Positions 27,059 through 36,159 of a stretch of 64,000 bases of DNA are shown here, one piece after another. The notes under the pieces are model-generated. The model was not told where the DNA came from, made no database searches, and saw only the letters and a list, made by a program, of their open reading frames with translations. This DNA comes from Paenibacillus profundus (GTDB taxonomy: Bacteria; Bacillota; Bacilli; Paenibacillales; Paenibacillaceae): the NCBI RefSeq assembly GCF_021369635.1, contig NZ_JAJNBZ010000018.1, positions 1 to 64,000 on the forward strand. The letters are read 5' to 3'. Made by a program: the position numbers and the translations under genes. The stretch's first letter is position 1. Every line of letters starts with the position of its first letter.

Positions 27059-28201
27059 TTACGCTAGATTGCTGCCGCACTTTAACGCCATAGCAATGTT
27101 GCGTGCCGTCTGTTCCATATTGCCAGCGGCTTGTCTCATCGCATCGTCCAAGCTGCATACGCCAGGCACGATCGTAAACACCATGTCAATGCCATGCTCA
27201 TGCACGACTTCATGTCCATCCGACAGCGTGCCCGCGAGGCCGATGACCGGCACCCCGTATAGCTTGGCCGTCTTGGCGACCCCCATCGGCGTCTTGCCGT
27301 AAATCGTCTGACTGTCAATTCGGCCTTCACCCGTAATGACGAGATCCGCGTCCCTCACCTGCGAAGCAAGTCCTGTCGCTTCGATGACGATGTCAACGCC
27401 CCGCTTCAGCTCTGCTCCCAAGAAAGCCAGCACGCCAGCGCCAAGCCCTCCGGCAGCTCCTGCACCTGGAATCTGTTCCACGTCGCTCCCCAAATATTCC
27501 TTAATCATAGCGGCATAATGGACGAGATTGTCGTCCAACTGCCGCACCATGTCCGCTCCAGCTCCTTTTTGGGGACCAAATACGGCCGAAGCGCCTCTCT
27601 CTCCGGTTAGCGGGTTATCCACATCACAAGCCGCCACGAATGTAACTTGCTTCAGCCTTGGATCTGCTTCACTCATATCGATGCGGGCAATACGCTGCAG
27701 CTCTCCGCCGCCTTGGCCGATGTCGAAGCCATCTTCGGCAAGCAGCCGCACCCCAAGCGCCTGTGCCATCCCCGCGCCGCCGTCGTTCGTAGCGCTGCCG
27801 CCGAGGCCGAGAATAATCGTGCTCACTCCCTCGTTCAACGCCGACACAATGAGCTCCCCCGTCCCGCGCGTCGTCGTCACTAACGGATTGCGCAGCTCCT
27901 GCGGTACAAGCGCCAGGCCCGATGCCGCCGCCATCTCGATAATCGCCGTCTTGCCGTCGCCAAGCATGCCATAGAACGCTTTCACAGGCGTGCCGAGCGG
28001 TCCCGTCACTTCACAATGAATCAATCGTCCTCCTGTTGCATCCACCAACGACTGCACCGTGCCTTCCCCGCCGTCAGCCATCGGCACCTTTACAACTTCC
28101 GCATCGGGAAATACCTTGCGCCATCCCTTCTCTATAGCATGACATGCCTCTAATGCGGATAAGCTCTCTTTAAATGAGTCTGGAGCAATAATAACCTTCA
28201 T
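27059..28201 (-). CDS. glxK: Glycerate 2-kinase
   Basis: A 380-residue enzyme of the GarK/GlxK family, phosphorylating D-glycerate. Motifs: IAPDSFKESLSA at the N-terminus, PMADGGEGTVQSL, GLGGSATNDGGAGMAQALG, and the C-terminal DLVITGEGRIDSQTIYGKTP. The start is the ATG at 28201 with GGGAGGGAG eight bases upstream; the GTG at 28210 is too close to that site. It is co-directional with the GntP-type permease (48 bp away) and the CdaR-like regulator, forming a glycerate or related sugar-acid use cluster. The product enters glycolysis. Confidence 0.92.
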   Translation of the reverse strand: MKVIIAPDSFKESLSALEACHAIEKGWRKVFPDAEVVKVPMADGGEGTVQSLVDATGGRLIHCEVTGPLGTPVKAFYGMLGDGKTAIIEMAAASGLALVPQELRNPLVTTTRGTGELIVSALNEGVSTIILGLGGSATNDGGAGMAQALGVRLLAEDGFDIGQGGGELQRIARIDMSEADPRLKQVTFVAACDVDNPLTGERGASAVFGPQKGAGADMVRQLDDNLVHYAAMIKEYLGSDVEQIPGAGAAGGLGAGVLAFLGAELKRGVDIVIEATGLASQVRDADLVITGEGRIDSQTIYGKTPMGVAKTAKLYGVPVIGLAGTLSDGHEVVHEHGIDMVFTIVPGVCSLDDAMRQAAGNMEQTARNIAMALKCGSNLA

Positions 28202-28249
28202 TCTCTCCACTCCCTCCCTATTAACCTTTACAGAACCGTTCAGATCTTG

Positions 28250-29518
28250 TTACAGGAACCAACCGAACACGCCAAACACCAACGTCGATACAATGGCCAG
28301 TACCAGACCGATTAATGTTTCATACGGGATAAGACGCAGGCGTTCCTTCATCGCCATATTGACGCTGCCACCCGTTGCGTGGAAGAAGCTGCCGTGCGGC
28401 ATATGGTCAAAGACGGTCGCTCCGGCGTGAATCATCGCTGCGGCCCCTAAGGAAGCAACGCCGAGCTCCATAATCGTCGAGCCGAACACTGAGCTCGCTA
28501 CCGCTGTTCCTGCCGTCGTCGAAGCCGTAGCCAATGACATTAACGCACCGCTTATCGGCGCAAGCAAGTAAGCCGGCAAGCCGGAAGAAGCCAGACTGTC
28601 GATAATCACGTTCTTCAATTGCGAATTGGATATAATGCCAGCCAGCGTGCCCGTGCCGAGCAGCATGACAGCCACGCCGGTCATCTTGCCCAAGCCCGAT
28701 ATTGCATATTGGTTAATCTGCTTGATGCGGCCCATGCACAGGGCACCGACTAAGCCGCCGACCGGCAAGGCAATAATCGGATCGATGACCCAACCCGCCA
28801 ACGGACGAAGCGACAATAGAGCAATGGCCGTTATCGGAGCCATCATCGCTGCAAGAAAGCTTGGAAGCTGCTGCTCCCCATTATCCACACTTTCTTGTGC
28901 CGCAATCTTCGTACCTTTATTGGACAACCGCTTCGCAATCATATAAGTGACGAAGAGTCCGATCAAGGCCGGTACAATCCCTGCCATCATCATCGATGTC
29001 AACGGAATGTTGAACGCCTCCGCCGCCGAGATCGCGTTCGGATTCGGCGACATAATGTTGCCGGCCTTGCCGCCGCCAATCATGGCGAGCAGTATCGCCA
29101 TGCGGGACAAGTCCGCGCGCTGTGCAATCGCCAGCGCAATCGGCGCTACCGTAATGACCGCGACGTCAATGAATACGCCGACCGCCGTCAGCACCATCGT
29201 CGCGAACGCCAGCGCGAACAGCGCGCGTGTCTCGCCGACCTTGCGGACTAACGTTTCGGCAATCGTCTTCGCGCCGCCCGATTCAATCAGGACGCCGGCA
29301 AGCACACCGGCTGCCAGGATGCGCAGCACGGCCGGAATCATCCCCTTCGCGCCATCCATCATCAAGTTCACAGAATCAACCAACCCGATTCCGCCAACAA
29401 TCCCACCGGCAAGCGCCCCAATCATCATGCCATAGGCTGGCGGGACTTTACGCAATATAAGCACAATGGCCACGATCAATGCCGTCAAAGCACCGAGTAC
29501 AGATACAGATACGTCCAT
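28250..29518 (-). CDS. GntP-family permease
   Basis: A 422-residue integral membrane protein with about 12 helices, of the gluconate:H+ symporter (GntP) family. Conserved regions include GGGKAGNIMSPNPNAISAAEAF and HAGATVFDHMPHGSFFHATGGSV. Next to glycerate kinase and a CdaR-type regulator, the likely substrate is glycerate or another small sugar acid rather than gluconate. A cre-like box lies about 60-70 bp upstream. Confidence 0.85.
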   Translation of the reverse strand: MDVSVSVLGALTALIVAIVLILRKVPPAYGMMIGALAGGIVGGIGLVDSVNLMMDGAKGMIPAVLRILAAGVLAGVLIESGGAKTIAETLVRKVGETRALFALAFATMVLTAVGVFIDVAVITVAPIALAIAQRADLSRMAILLAMIGGGKAGNIMSPNPNAISAAEAFNIPLTSMMMAGIVPALIGLFVTYMIAKRLSNKGTKIAAQESVDNGEQQLPSFLAAMMAPITAIALLSLRPLAGWVIDPIIALPVGGLVGALCMGRIKQINQYAISGLGKMTGVAVMLLGTGTLAGIISNSQLKNVIIDSLASSGLPAYLLAPISGALMSLATASTTAGTAVASSVFGSTIMELGVASLGAAAMIHAGATVFDHMPHGSFFHATGGSVNMAMKERLRLIPYETLIGLVLAIVSTLVFGVFGWFL

Positions 29519-29576
29519 AGTTCAATCCCCCTAAGGTGTGGTAGCAATTCTTTGTACTATTACTGTACCTGTAATC

Positions 29577-29590
29577 TGAAAGCGCTTCAT
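29577..29590. promoter_or_regulatory. cre-like CcpA site upstream of gntP
   Basis: On the minus strand ATGAAGCGCTTTCA fits 12 of 14 cre positions, with one perfect half-site (CGCTTTCA). It is about 60 bp before the permease start, which suggests glucose repression of the glycerate genes. Confidence 0.4.
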
Positions 29591-29649
29591 CATGCACGAA
29601 AATGAAATACAGCGCTTTAATGAACGTGTTTTTTGTTCAAATGCACAAT

Positions 29650-30834
29650 TCAACTCTGCCCTTTCCAGACGTTGTCTGTTTCCGGCTCTTTCTCTTCCAG
29701 TGCGCTCAACCAGCGGGCCGTCATCAGCGTATATAAGTCGCGAAAACGTTTCGGATCTTTGCCAGCCACATCATGAATACGCTGCAGACGGTAACGAAGC
29801 GTATTACGGTGAATCGCTAACCGCTCTGCTACGCGCTGCTGTTCGCCATTCTCCTCATAGTAAGCCTGCAATGTCTGCTGCAGCTCTCCGCTCTTATCCT
29901 CCTGCACAAACCCCCGCCACAACTGATGCAGCTCTTCCACAACCCAAGAAGGCTTCACGTTGGCTGATACCGTCTCGTTCGGCATATCTTCGCCATAGTA
30001 TACCGTCTGATCGGGGAGAATCGCTTGCCCTGCCCGCATTGTATCTTGGGCGGAACGGTATGAAGCGATCATGCCATCGATGCCTGAGTAAGCTTTGCCA
30101 ACGGCAATGCAGAGCGGCGCGATCTGCTTGTCCTCCAGCAGCCTGCGAATTTGCCCGATGCCTTCGCAAATGTCGGTGTTGGGCTGTCTCGGATGGAGAT
30201 GGGGCTTAAATAGCACGATTTGATGCGTATTGCGAATGGCGATTAAGTCGATGGTTTGCCGTCCCTCCAGCAATTCCACCACCCGCTTGAGCGTAGGCAG
30301 CGAATCGGCGTCATGCTCGCCTCTCAGCTCCATAATGCACGCGACCCGCGCCTTATCCGGATGGAAGCCAATCCGTTCCGCCTGAATTCGCAGCATTGCA
30401 ATATCCTTCCTGTCCGCATGAATGACGGACAGAAGAAAATCTTCCTTCATCCGCTTGTCCCATTGGGCCTTTTCCAACAGATCGGCTTGCTCCAGATACA
30501 TTTCCGCTGTCATTTTCACTAATTCTCCATACTTTGTCACCTCGTTCGGATCACCCGTAATGCCAATGACCCCAACGACTTCGCCTTGGAATTGAATGGC
30601 CAAGTTCGTGCCAGGCAGCACCCCCTGCAGCTTGCGGGCGCTTTCCTCATCAATTTCAAATCGTCCCTTCCGCTCGATCGCAATGAGCGCCCCTTCATGC
30701 TTCTGATATAAGCGCGAGCGGTCGCCGGAACCAATAATTCGCCCTCGTTCATCCATGACGTTCACATTATAATGAATAACCTGCATCGTGCGTGTTACAA
30801 TTTCCTGCGCCAATTCTTTCGTAAGTCGGCTCAT
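29650..30834 (-). CDS. CdaR-like sugar diacid regulator
   Basis: A 394-residue regulator with an N-terminal diacid-recognition domain (about 5-135; GRIIGSGDRSRLYQ, VIGITGDPNEVTKYGELVK), a middle region, and a PucR-type C-terminal helix-turn-helix (GEQQRVAERLAIHRNTLRYRL). E. coli CdaR activates glycerate, glucarate and galactarate genes. It lies upstream of and co-directional with the GntP permease and glycerate kinase genes, which are its probable targets. Confidence 0.88.
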   Translation of the reverse strand: MSRLTKELAQEIVTRTMQVIHYNVNVMDERGRIIGSGDRSRLYQKHEGALIAIERKGRFEIDEESARKLQGVLPGTNLAIQFQGEVVGVIGITGDPNEVTKYGELVKMTAEMYLEQADLLEKAQWDKRMKEDFLLSVIHADRKDIAMLRIQAERIGFHPDKARVACIMELRGEHDADSLPTLKRVVELLEGRQTIDLIAIRNTHQIVLFKPHLHPRQPNTDICEGIGQIRRLLEDKQIAPLCIAVGKAYSGIDGMIASYRSAQDTMRAGQAILPDQTVYYGEDMPNETVSANVKPSWVVEELHQLWRGFVQEDKSGELQQTLQAYYEENGEQQRVAERLAIHRNTLRYRLQRIHDVAGKDPKRFRDLYTLMTARWLSALEEKEPETDNVWKGQS

Positions 30835-30960
30835 CCTTGTCTACCACCTATCTATGTCAATAACGATATGAAAAAACGCCCTCCATCCGATAAGATCGAC
30901 GACTCACGTCCTTACCGAAATGGGGGCATTAAGATTACGTTATGTATCATTATTCCACGC

Positions 30961-31743
30961 TCACATCAGGCTGCCAATGTTGGCCCGTATCGGGTCCAGC
31001 CCGCCGGATACATTCATAATGTTGCCGGTTATAAAATCCGATCGTTCCTCACATAGAAAGCGGATCACCCGGGTTACGTCTTCACCGGTTCCCGGACGGC
31101 CGCGCGGCGTTTCCTCATCCTTAACGTCCTGCACCTCATCGATGCGCCGCTCTTTATTATCACCTCGGATATCTCCAGGGCAAATCATGTTTACCGTAAT
31201 GCCGTGCGGGGCTTCTTCCACGGCAAGCGTCTTCGTAAAGGAGACGAGTCCGACCTTGGCCGCGGCATATACGGCACGATGCGGCCATGAGCGCGCTTCT
31301 CCAGCATGTCCGAATCCGTAATGAATGATTCGTCCCCAGCCTTTGCGCCGCATCGAATCAAGCAGCAGATGATCGAGCAGTATGACACCCGTCAAATTTC
31401 CGTTTAACAAATATAAAATCTCTTCTTCCGTGTAATCAGCAAACAAACGGCGCTCCCGTATAAACGGTCCGGCATTGTTTACGACAATGTCGGCGGGACC
31501 CATCTCATCCTTCATCGTATATACTAGCCGTTTAATTTCGTCCATTTTTGAAATATCGGCTTGAATGGCACTACAACGGACACCCTTCGCTTCAATTTCC
31601 AGCTTCAGCTTCGCCGCTTCCTCTATACTATGCACGTAGTTCAAGACGATATCGTGTCCGGCATCGGCTAACGTCATGGCCGCCATCTTGCCAAGGCCCT
31701 TGGCGCTCCCCGTAATCAGGGCAATCTTACGCTGCTGTTCCAA
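30961..31743 (-). CDS. SDR-family oxidoreductase lacking the usual catalytic serine
   Basis: A 260-residue short-chain dehydrogenase. The Rossmann motif TGSAKGLGKM, NNAG, the active-site YAAAK and the C-terminal substrate loop are present. In the strand before the active site, where FabG-type enzymes read INISS, this protein reads IIHYGF, so the catalytic Ser appears to be absent. It may be a distinct SDR subfamily with altered chemistry or a binding protein. It is a single gene downstream of cdaR and no pathway is evident. Confidence 0.8.
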   Translation of the reverse strand: MEQQRKIALITGSAKGLGKMAAMTLADAGHDIVLNYVHSIEEAAKLKLEIEAKGVRCSAIQADISKMDEIKRLVYTMKDEMGPADIVVNNAGPFIRERRLFADYTEEEILYLLNGNLTGVILLDHLLLDSMRRKGWGRIIHYGFGHAGEARSWPHRAVYAAAKVGLVSFTKTLAVEEAPHGITVNMICPGDIRGDNKERRIDEVQDVKDEETPRGRPGTGEDVTRVIRFLCEERSDFITGNIMNVSGGLDPIRANIGSLM

Positions 31744-32208
31744 CGTCGCAATCCTCCTCCCGGCGCTTCAAAGAACATCCATGTCCAGTATAGATTATTT
31801 ATGAGGGGAGAACAACAGAACCCAATTATCGGACCGGATCGTCATCCTGAATCGAGGTAAGCAGCTCCACCCTTTTGCTTCACTCTCCCCTTCCATCAGG
31901 AAGCGGCACAACCAATTGCCACTCTGATTCACTCTCATCGTGATCGGCCTCGTTATGGATGGTACCTATACGATACGTCATGTCCCTTATCCTCCACGTT
32001 ATCCCTCCTGACTGTATGGGAGATTGAAGCTAAGAGCATCGTAATGCTTCGTTCGTGCAGTGACGCGCTCTGACTGACTGTACGGGAGAATGGAGCTAAG
32101 GGCCATTGCACAGAAGCCACAACATGTTCTCGTTTGAAAAGGAAGGGGGGCTGCCATTCTGAATGAAGGGGAGATCGAGGCAAGGGATGGAACAGGCTCC
32201 AACAATGT
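31744..32208. repeat. Intergenic region with dispersed repeat
   Basis: No gene. Blocks at 31873-31909 (TTGCTTCACTCTCCCC, CATCAGGAAGCGGCAC), 32008-32036 and 32050-32110 (TTCGTTCGTGCAGTGACGCG, ACGGGAGAATGGAGCTAAGG) match the repeat at 2831-3053. The CTGACTGYA/GGGAGA block occurs twice here and once there. Confidence 0.5.
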
Positions 32209-32271
32209 AAAAAAGCCTTGGCGTCAAGGCTGCTCATCTTTTCAATGAATATGCCGTAAAGCGCCAAGGCT
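32209..32271 (-). terminator. Terminator of metNIQ
   Basis: AGCCTTG (32214-32220) can pair with CAAGGCT at 32225-32231 or, as AGCCTTGGCG, with CGCCAAGGCT at 32262-32271. A run of As at 32209-32214 gives the T-tract on the minus strand. Confidence 0.7.
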
Positions 32272-32301
32272 ATGCGAGTATGTTCCATTCAACAGCAATA
32301 A

Positions 32302-33141
32302 TTAGAACGCTGGAACGATCGCTCCTTTATATTTGTCCTCGATGAATTTCTTCACGTCGTCGGATTGAAGCGCGGCAACCAATTTTTTAATTGCTTCGCT
32401 GTCTTTGTTATCTTCACGTGCCGTCAAAATGTTTGCATACGGTGAATCTTTATCTTCGATGAACAGCGCATCCTTCGTCGGATTCAATTCAGCTTGCAGT
32501 GCATAGTTCGTGTTGATGAGCGCCATATCGACTTCATCCAACGCACGCGGCAGCATTGCGGCTTCCAACTCTTTGAACTTCAGATTTTTCGGATTGTCTG
32601 CAACGTCGCGAGCTGTCGCTTCAAGGCCTGTGCCCTCTTTCAGCTTAATGATGCCTTGTTTCTCAAGCAAAAGCAAGGAACGTCCACCATTTGTCGCATC
32701 ATTAGGAATAGCGACCGTAGCACCGTCTTGCAGCTCATCGACGGATTTAATTTTTTTGGAGTACGCGCCGAACGGCTCCACATGCACGTTACCGACGCTA
32801 ACCAGCTTGTAGCCCTTCGTATTCACTTCGTTGTCCATGTATGGCTTATGCTGGAAGAAGTTCGCATCAAGCTGCTTCTCATGCACCTGTACGTTCGGTT
32901 GAACATAGTCGGTAAATTCCTTGATTTCCAATTCAATGCCTTGATCCTTCAACAGCGGCTTGATATGATTCAAAATTTCTGCGTGCGGAACCGGAGATGC
33001 GCCGACGACCACTTTCGTCGTTTCGCCGCCCGCATTGTCTGAGGCGTTCGTTGCATTGTTGTCTGACGCCGGCTTGCTTCCGCATGCGGCCAGCACCATT
33101 ACTAACGTTACGAGAGTCAATACATAAGTCCACTTTTTCAT
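32302..33141 (-). CDS. metQ: Methionine ABC transporter substrate-binding lipoprotein
   Basis: A 279-residue NlpA/MetQ lipoprotein. The signal peptide ends at LVMVLAAC, a lipobox, so the protein is tethered outside the membrane. Family motifs include PHAEILNHIKPLLKDQGI, QVHEKQLDANFFQHKPYM and AIPNDATNGGRSL. The start is the ATG at 33141; a TTG six bases upstream has slightly better spacing to AAGGAG. It is the last gene of the metNIQ operon, under the S-box at 35167-35312. Confidence 0.92.
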   Translation of the reverse strand: MKKWTYVLTLVTLVMVLAACGSKPASDNNATNASDNAGGETTKVVVGASPVPHAEILNHIKPLLKDQGIELEIKEFTDYVQPNVQVHEKQLDANFFQHKPYMDNEVNTKGYKLVSVGNVHVEPFGAYSKKIKSVDELQDGATVAIPNDATNGGRSLLLLEKQGIIKLKEGTGLEATARDVADNPKNLKFKELEAAMLPRALDEVDMALINTNYALQAELNPTKDALFIEDKDSPYANILTAREDNKDSEAIKKLVAALQSDDVKKFIEDKYKGAIVPAF

Positions 33142-33269
33142 TGCCAACACCTTCTCCTTCCAAACTGCCCCAATTGAATTTTTTGTATTTATGAGGTTGT
33201 TCAAAATACTCTTAACCTTTTTGAACACTCACTATATGTTGAAGCTCCAAAGAGCGGGCTTCCCAAGCC

Positions 33270-33935
33270 TTATTTGCGGGTAAACTTGCGCACCAACGCA
33301 TCGCCAATCCACTGCAGCACCTGCACGAGCAGCACCATCACGACAATCGATACAATCATCACTTCGAATTCGTAACGGTGATAACCGTAGCGAATAGCCA
33401 GATCCCCTAGACCGCCACCGCCAATCATTCCTGACATGGCCGTATAAGTGACCAGCGTAACCGCCGTAATCGTCGTGCCGGCAATAAGTCCAGGCATCGC
33501 TTCCGGGAGCAGCACCTTGCGCACAATCTGCCATGTCGATGCCCCCATCGCTTGCGCTGCCTCGATGACGCCGCGATCCACTTCTCTTAGCGACGTTTCG
33601 ACCAGACGGGCGAAGAACGGAGCAGCCGCGATGACGAGCGGCGGTATTGTTCCTTCCACACCTATCGAAGTCCCTATAATAATCCGGGTAAGCGGGATAA
33701 TGGCAATCATCAAAATAACAAACGGCACCGAGCGTAGAATATTGACGATAAATGACACCACCGCGTACACCGGCTTGGCCGCTGCCCTATTCGATTTGCC
33801 TGTCAAGTAAAGCAGTACGCCGAGCGGAAGTCCGATAATGAAGGTGAACAATACGGAAAAGAGCATCATCGTCAGCGTATCGGTCGTGGCCGTGCTTACT
33901 TCTTCCCAGTTCACTGTAGAGAAATCAAGCTTCAT
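33270..33935 (-). CDS. metI: Methionine ABC transporter permease
   Basis: A 221-residue permease with five predicted membrane helices and the ABC coupling motif EAAQAMGASTWQIVRKVLLPEA. It overlaps metN by one base, so the two are translationally coupled. It forms the membrane channel for methionine uptake with MetN and MetQ. Confidence 0.93.
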   Translation of the reverse strand: MKLDFSTVNWEEVSTATTDTLTMMLFSVLFTFIIGLPLGVLLYLTGKSNRAAAKPVYAVVSFIVNILRSVPFVILMIAIIPLTRIIIGTSIGVEGTIPPLVIAAAPFFARLVETSLREVDRGVIEAAQAMGASTWQIVRKVLLPEAMPGLIAGTTITAVTLVTYTAMSGMIGGGGLGDLAIRYGYHRYEFEVMIVSIVVMVLLVQVLQWIGDALVRKFTRK

Positions 33936-34972
33936 TATGCAATCACCTCCACTTCCAAGCCTTTATCCCGCAACGACAGGAGCGACTGTTCCACGGCCGT
34001 CTTCTCTCCGTCAAGTCTTACGACCAACTGGCCGTATGGAACGTCCTTCATGCGCGAGATCGTACCTTGCAGAATGGCGAAGCCGACACCGGCTGCAGTC
34101 AATACTTGATGGAGCACCGGCGCGTACGTCACGTCGCCCAAATAATTGATCTTCACCACGCGGGAATGTTCGGTCGCCTGCGTCTTGAAAGCTGCCCAAG
34201 GCTGGAGCTCCGCATCATTGCGCTCTTCTAGAATAAACTCACGCGTCACCGGATGCTCCGGCTTCAGAAATACGTCGATGACCTTACCCTGTTCCGCAAT
34301 TGCACCGGCATGAATAACGGCGACGCGGTCGCATATCGCTTGGATGACGTGCATTTCGTGCGTGATGAGCACAATCGTAATGCCGAACTTGCGGTTAATA
34401 TCGAGCAACAGGTCAAGTATCGCGTTGGTCGTCTGCGGATCGAGCGCCGAAGTCGCTTCGTCACACAACAGTACCTTTGGATCGTTAGCCAAAGCTCGTG
34501 CGATGCCAACCCGCTGCTTCTGTCCGCCAGATAATTGCGCCGGATATTTATCGCGGTGCTCCTCCAGTCCGACGAGACGGATTAAATCGTCCACCTTCGC
34601 CTGCACTTTTTCTTTCGTTGTGTGTGCAAGCTGCAGCGGAAAGGCGATATTGTCAAATACCGTCGCAGATGACAGCAGATTAAAATGCTGAAAAATCATG
34701 CCTATCTTGCGGCGCTGCTGCTGCAGCCCTCCCTGAGTTAGCTTCGTCAGCTCGACGCCGTCAACGGTCACCGTTCCGGATGTCGGCCGTTCCAGCAGAT
34801 TAATGCTGCGCAGCAAGGTGCTCTTGCCTGCCCCGGAGTGGCCGATAATGCCGAAAATTTCGCCATCCGCCACTGTCAGGCTTACATCGTCCAGCGCCAG
34901 CGGTCCGCTTGCTTTGCCTCTCGCATCATATTGTTTGCTTATATGTTCCAAACGAATCAATGGAATCGTCAC
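33935..34972 (-). CDS. metN: Methionine ABC transporter ATPase
   Basis: A 345-residue ATPase: Walker A GHSGAGKST, signature LSGGQKQRVGIA, Walker B VLLCDEATSALD, and a C-terminal NIL domain (about 265-345) that binds methionine to inhibit transport. It is the first gene of metNIQ. An S-box riboswitch, terminator and sigma-A promoter precede it. Confidence 0.94.
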   Translation of the reverse strand: MTIPLIRLEHISKQYDARGKASGPLALDDVSLTVADGEIFGIIGHSGAGKSTLLRSINLLERPTSGTVTVDGVELTKLTQGGLQQQRRKIGMIFQHFNLLSSATVFDNIAFPLQLAHTTKEKVQAKVDDLIRLVGLEEHRDKYPAQLSGGQKQRVGIARALANDPKVLLCDEATSALDPQTTNAILDLLLDINRKFGITIVLITHEMHVIQAICDRVAVIHAGAIAEQGKVIDVFLKPEHPVTREFILEERNDAELQPWAAFKTQATEHSRVVKINYLGDVTYAPVLHQVLTAAGVGFAILQGTISRMKDVPYGQLVVRLDGEKTAVEQSLLSLRDKGLEVEVIA

Positions 34973-35072
34973 CTTCCTTTATGCATCGCGTATGCATGAT
35001 GCATACGCGTTATTGGCTGTCAGCTTATTCATAATCGGACAGCCCGTGAATGTATTATACAGGATTATATAT

Positions 35073-35108
35073 AAAAAGCCCCCTCTTGGCAGATGCCAAA
35101 AGGGGGCT
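35073..35108 (-). terminator. Riboswitch-controlled terminator of metNIQ
   Basis: AGCCCCCTCTTGGC and GCCAAAAGGGGGCT form a strong stem followed on the minus strand by a T-tract. It is the expression platform of the S-box and stops transcription when SAM is bound. Confidence 0.85.
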
Positions 35109-35166
35109 ACGTCGATTCGCTGTCTCTTGCAGTTGAAACTGGCGGTTGTTCGCAACTCTCCCTTTT

Positions 35167-35312
35167 CTTATCTGCCAGAACCGTCACGTTCTGAAGGAAT
35201 TAGCACCATTGACATCTTGCAAGCATATAACGCGCCGAAGCGTCATATTGACCGGGTTGCAAGATCGGTTGCCGGGCTTCACAGGGCCTGTCCCTCCGCC
35301 ACTCTTGATAAG
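35167..35312 (-). ncRNA. S-box (SAM-I) riboswitch
   Basis: Reading the minus strand from 35312, the S-box hallmarks occur in order: CTTATCAAGAG, GAGGGAC, GGCCC, TGAAGCCCGGCAACC, GGTGCTAATTCC, and a closing CAGATAAG that pairs with the first segment. Binding of S-adenosylmethionine favours the terminator at 35073-35108, so metNIQ is expressed when SAM is low. Confidence 0.93.
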
Positions 35313-35336
35313 AAAACGGTTATGAAATTTAAATTG

Positions 35337-35365
35337 AGTATAATCCAGCATTTGAAAGTTGTCAA
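35337..35365 (-). promoter_or_regulatory. sigma-A promoter of the S-box leader
   Basis: On the minus strand: TTGACA, 17 bases, TATACT, ending about 25 bp before the riboswitch. A near-consensus promoter. Confidence 0.85.
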
Positions 35366-35387
35366 ATAACTTTTTTTACCTTACGTT

Positions 35388-36089
35388 TCATTTTTCCAGT
35401 TTGCACAATTCCTCAAAGGCGATCAGCAACGTTTCGCATGCCATATGGAAACCATCCTGTAAATCCTGCAAATTCGCTTGGATATCCTCCAGCTTGATTT
35501 TATCGCTTAAGCTGCGGTGGCGCTGCCATAAATCATCCTGCATTTCCGCATTCATATGGTGAATTTCCGTATTGCGGCGCTTGCGGAGACGCTGAAGAGC
35601 ATCGCCGTACTGATCTTTCAAGGCGGTTAACCGTTCGGCCAAGCGCGGATGGCTGCCTTTGAACCGGATTTGACGCAGAACCGTGAAGTAAGAAAAACGA
35701 TGCTTCACCTTCTCCGTCTCCAATTGCAGCACCGTGTTCAGGAGCGTACCGAGCTTGTCCAAAATGGAGAAGACGCGAATGAATCCGTTCTTGTAGAAAT
35801 AGACATGCCGATAGTAATCATCCAGTTCCTCATCGTCCATCTCCGCTTGATATCGCTTCGTTACGCGCTCCGCAAACTTATCGGAAGCATAAACGCTTTG
35901 TTCCAGCTCATCCAAGGATGTCTTTAACCCGACGGTCCAGATTTCAATTTTGCGCCAATAGTGCTCCGGATCGCCCTGCTTGTCCATTTGCTTGCGCACA
36001 ACGTTCAAGTAGCGCTCCATCAACGCCATGGCTTCCTGCAATTCTCCTTCGTCCTGACGGGGCGGTTCACCGAACAGAATGCGCAGCAT
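35388..36089 (-). CDS. HEPN-like helical protein (Cthe_2314-type)
   Basis: A 233-residue, all-helical, charged protein. The C-terminal third has RKRRNTEIHHM, i.e. an RxxxxH motif as in HEPN domains, many of which are RNases or nucleic-acid-linked proteins. It resembles uncharacterised HEPN proteins of the Cthe_2314 type; I am moderately sure. The start is the ATG at 36089 after AAGGAGGAG; upstream codons to 36221 are not supported. No partner antitoxin is next to it, so a toxin role is not indicated. Confidence 0.65.
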   Translation of the reverse strand: MLRILFGEPPRQDEGELQEAMALMERYLNVVRKQMDKQGDPEHYWRKIEIWTVGLKTSLDELEQSVYASDKFAERVTKRYQAEMDDEELDDYYRHVYFYKNGFIRVFSILDKLGTLLNTVLQLETEKVKHRFSYFTVLRQIRFKGSHPRLAERLTALKDQYGDALQRLRKRRNTEIHHMNAEMQDDLWQRHRSLSDKIKLEDIQANLQDLQDGFHMACETLLIAFEELCKLEK

Positions 36090-36159
36090 GGAACTCCTCC
36101 TTGTCGATACTAGCACGTGAATGGATCCGTGATTATAAGAGGCCCCGTTCAACAACCGC

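Noticed and set aside
35388-36089. HEPN/MNT toxin-antitoxin pair
   Set aside because: No nucleotidyltransferase or other antitoxin gene is adjacent; the next gene is the UbiD-type decarboxylase.
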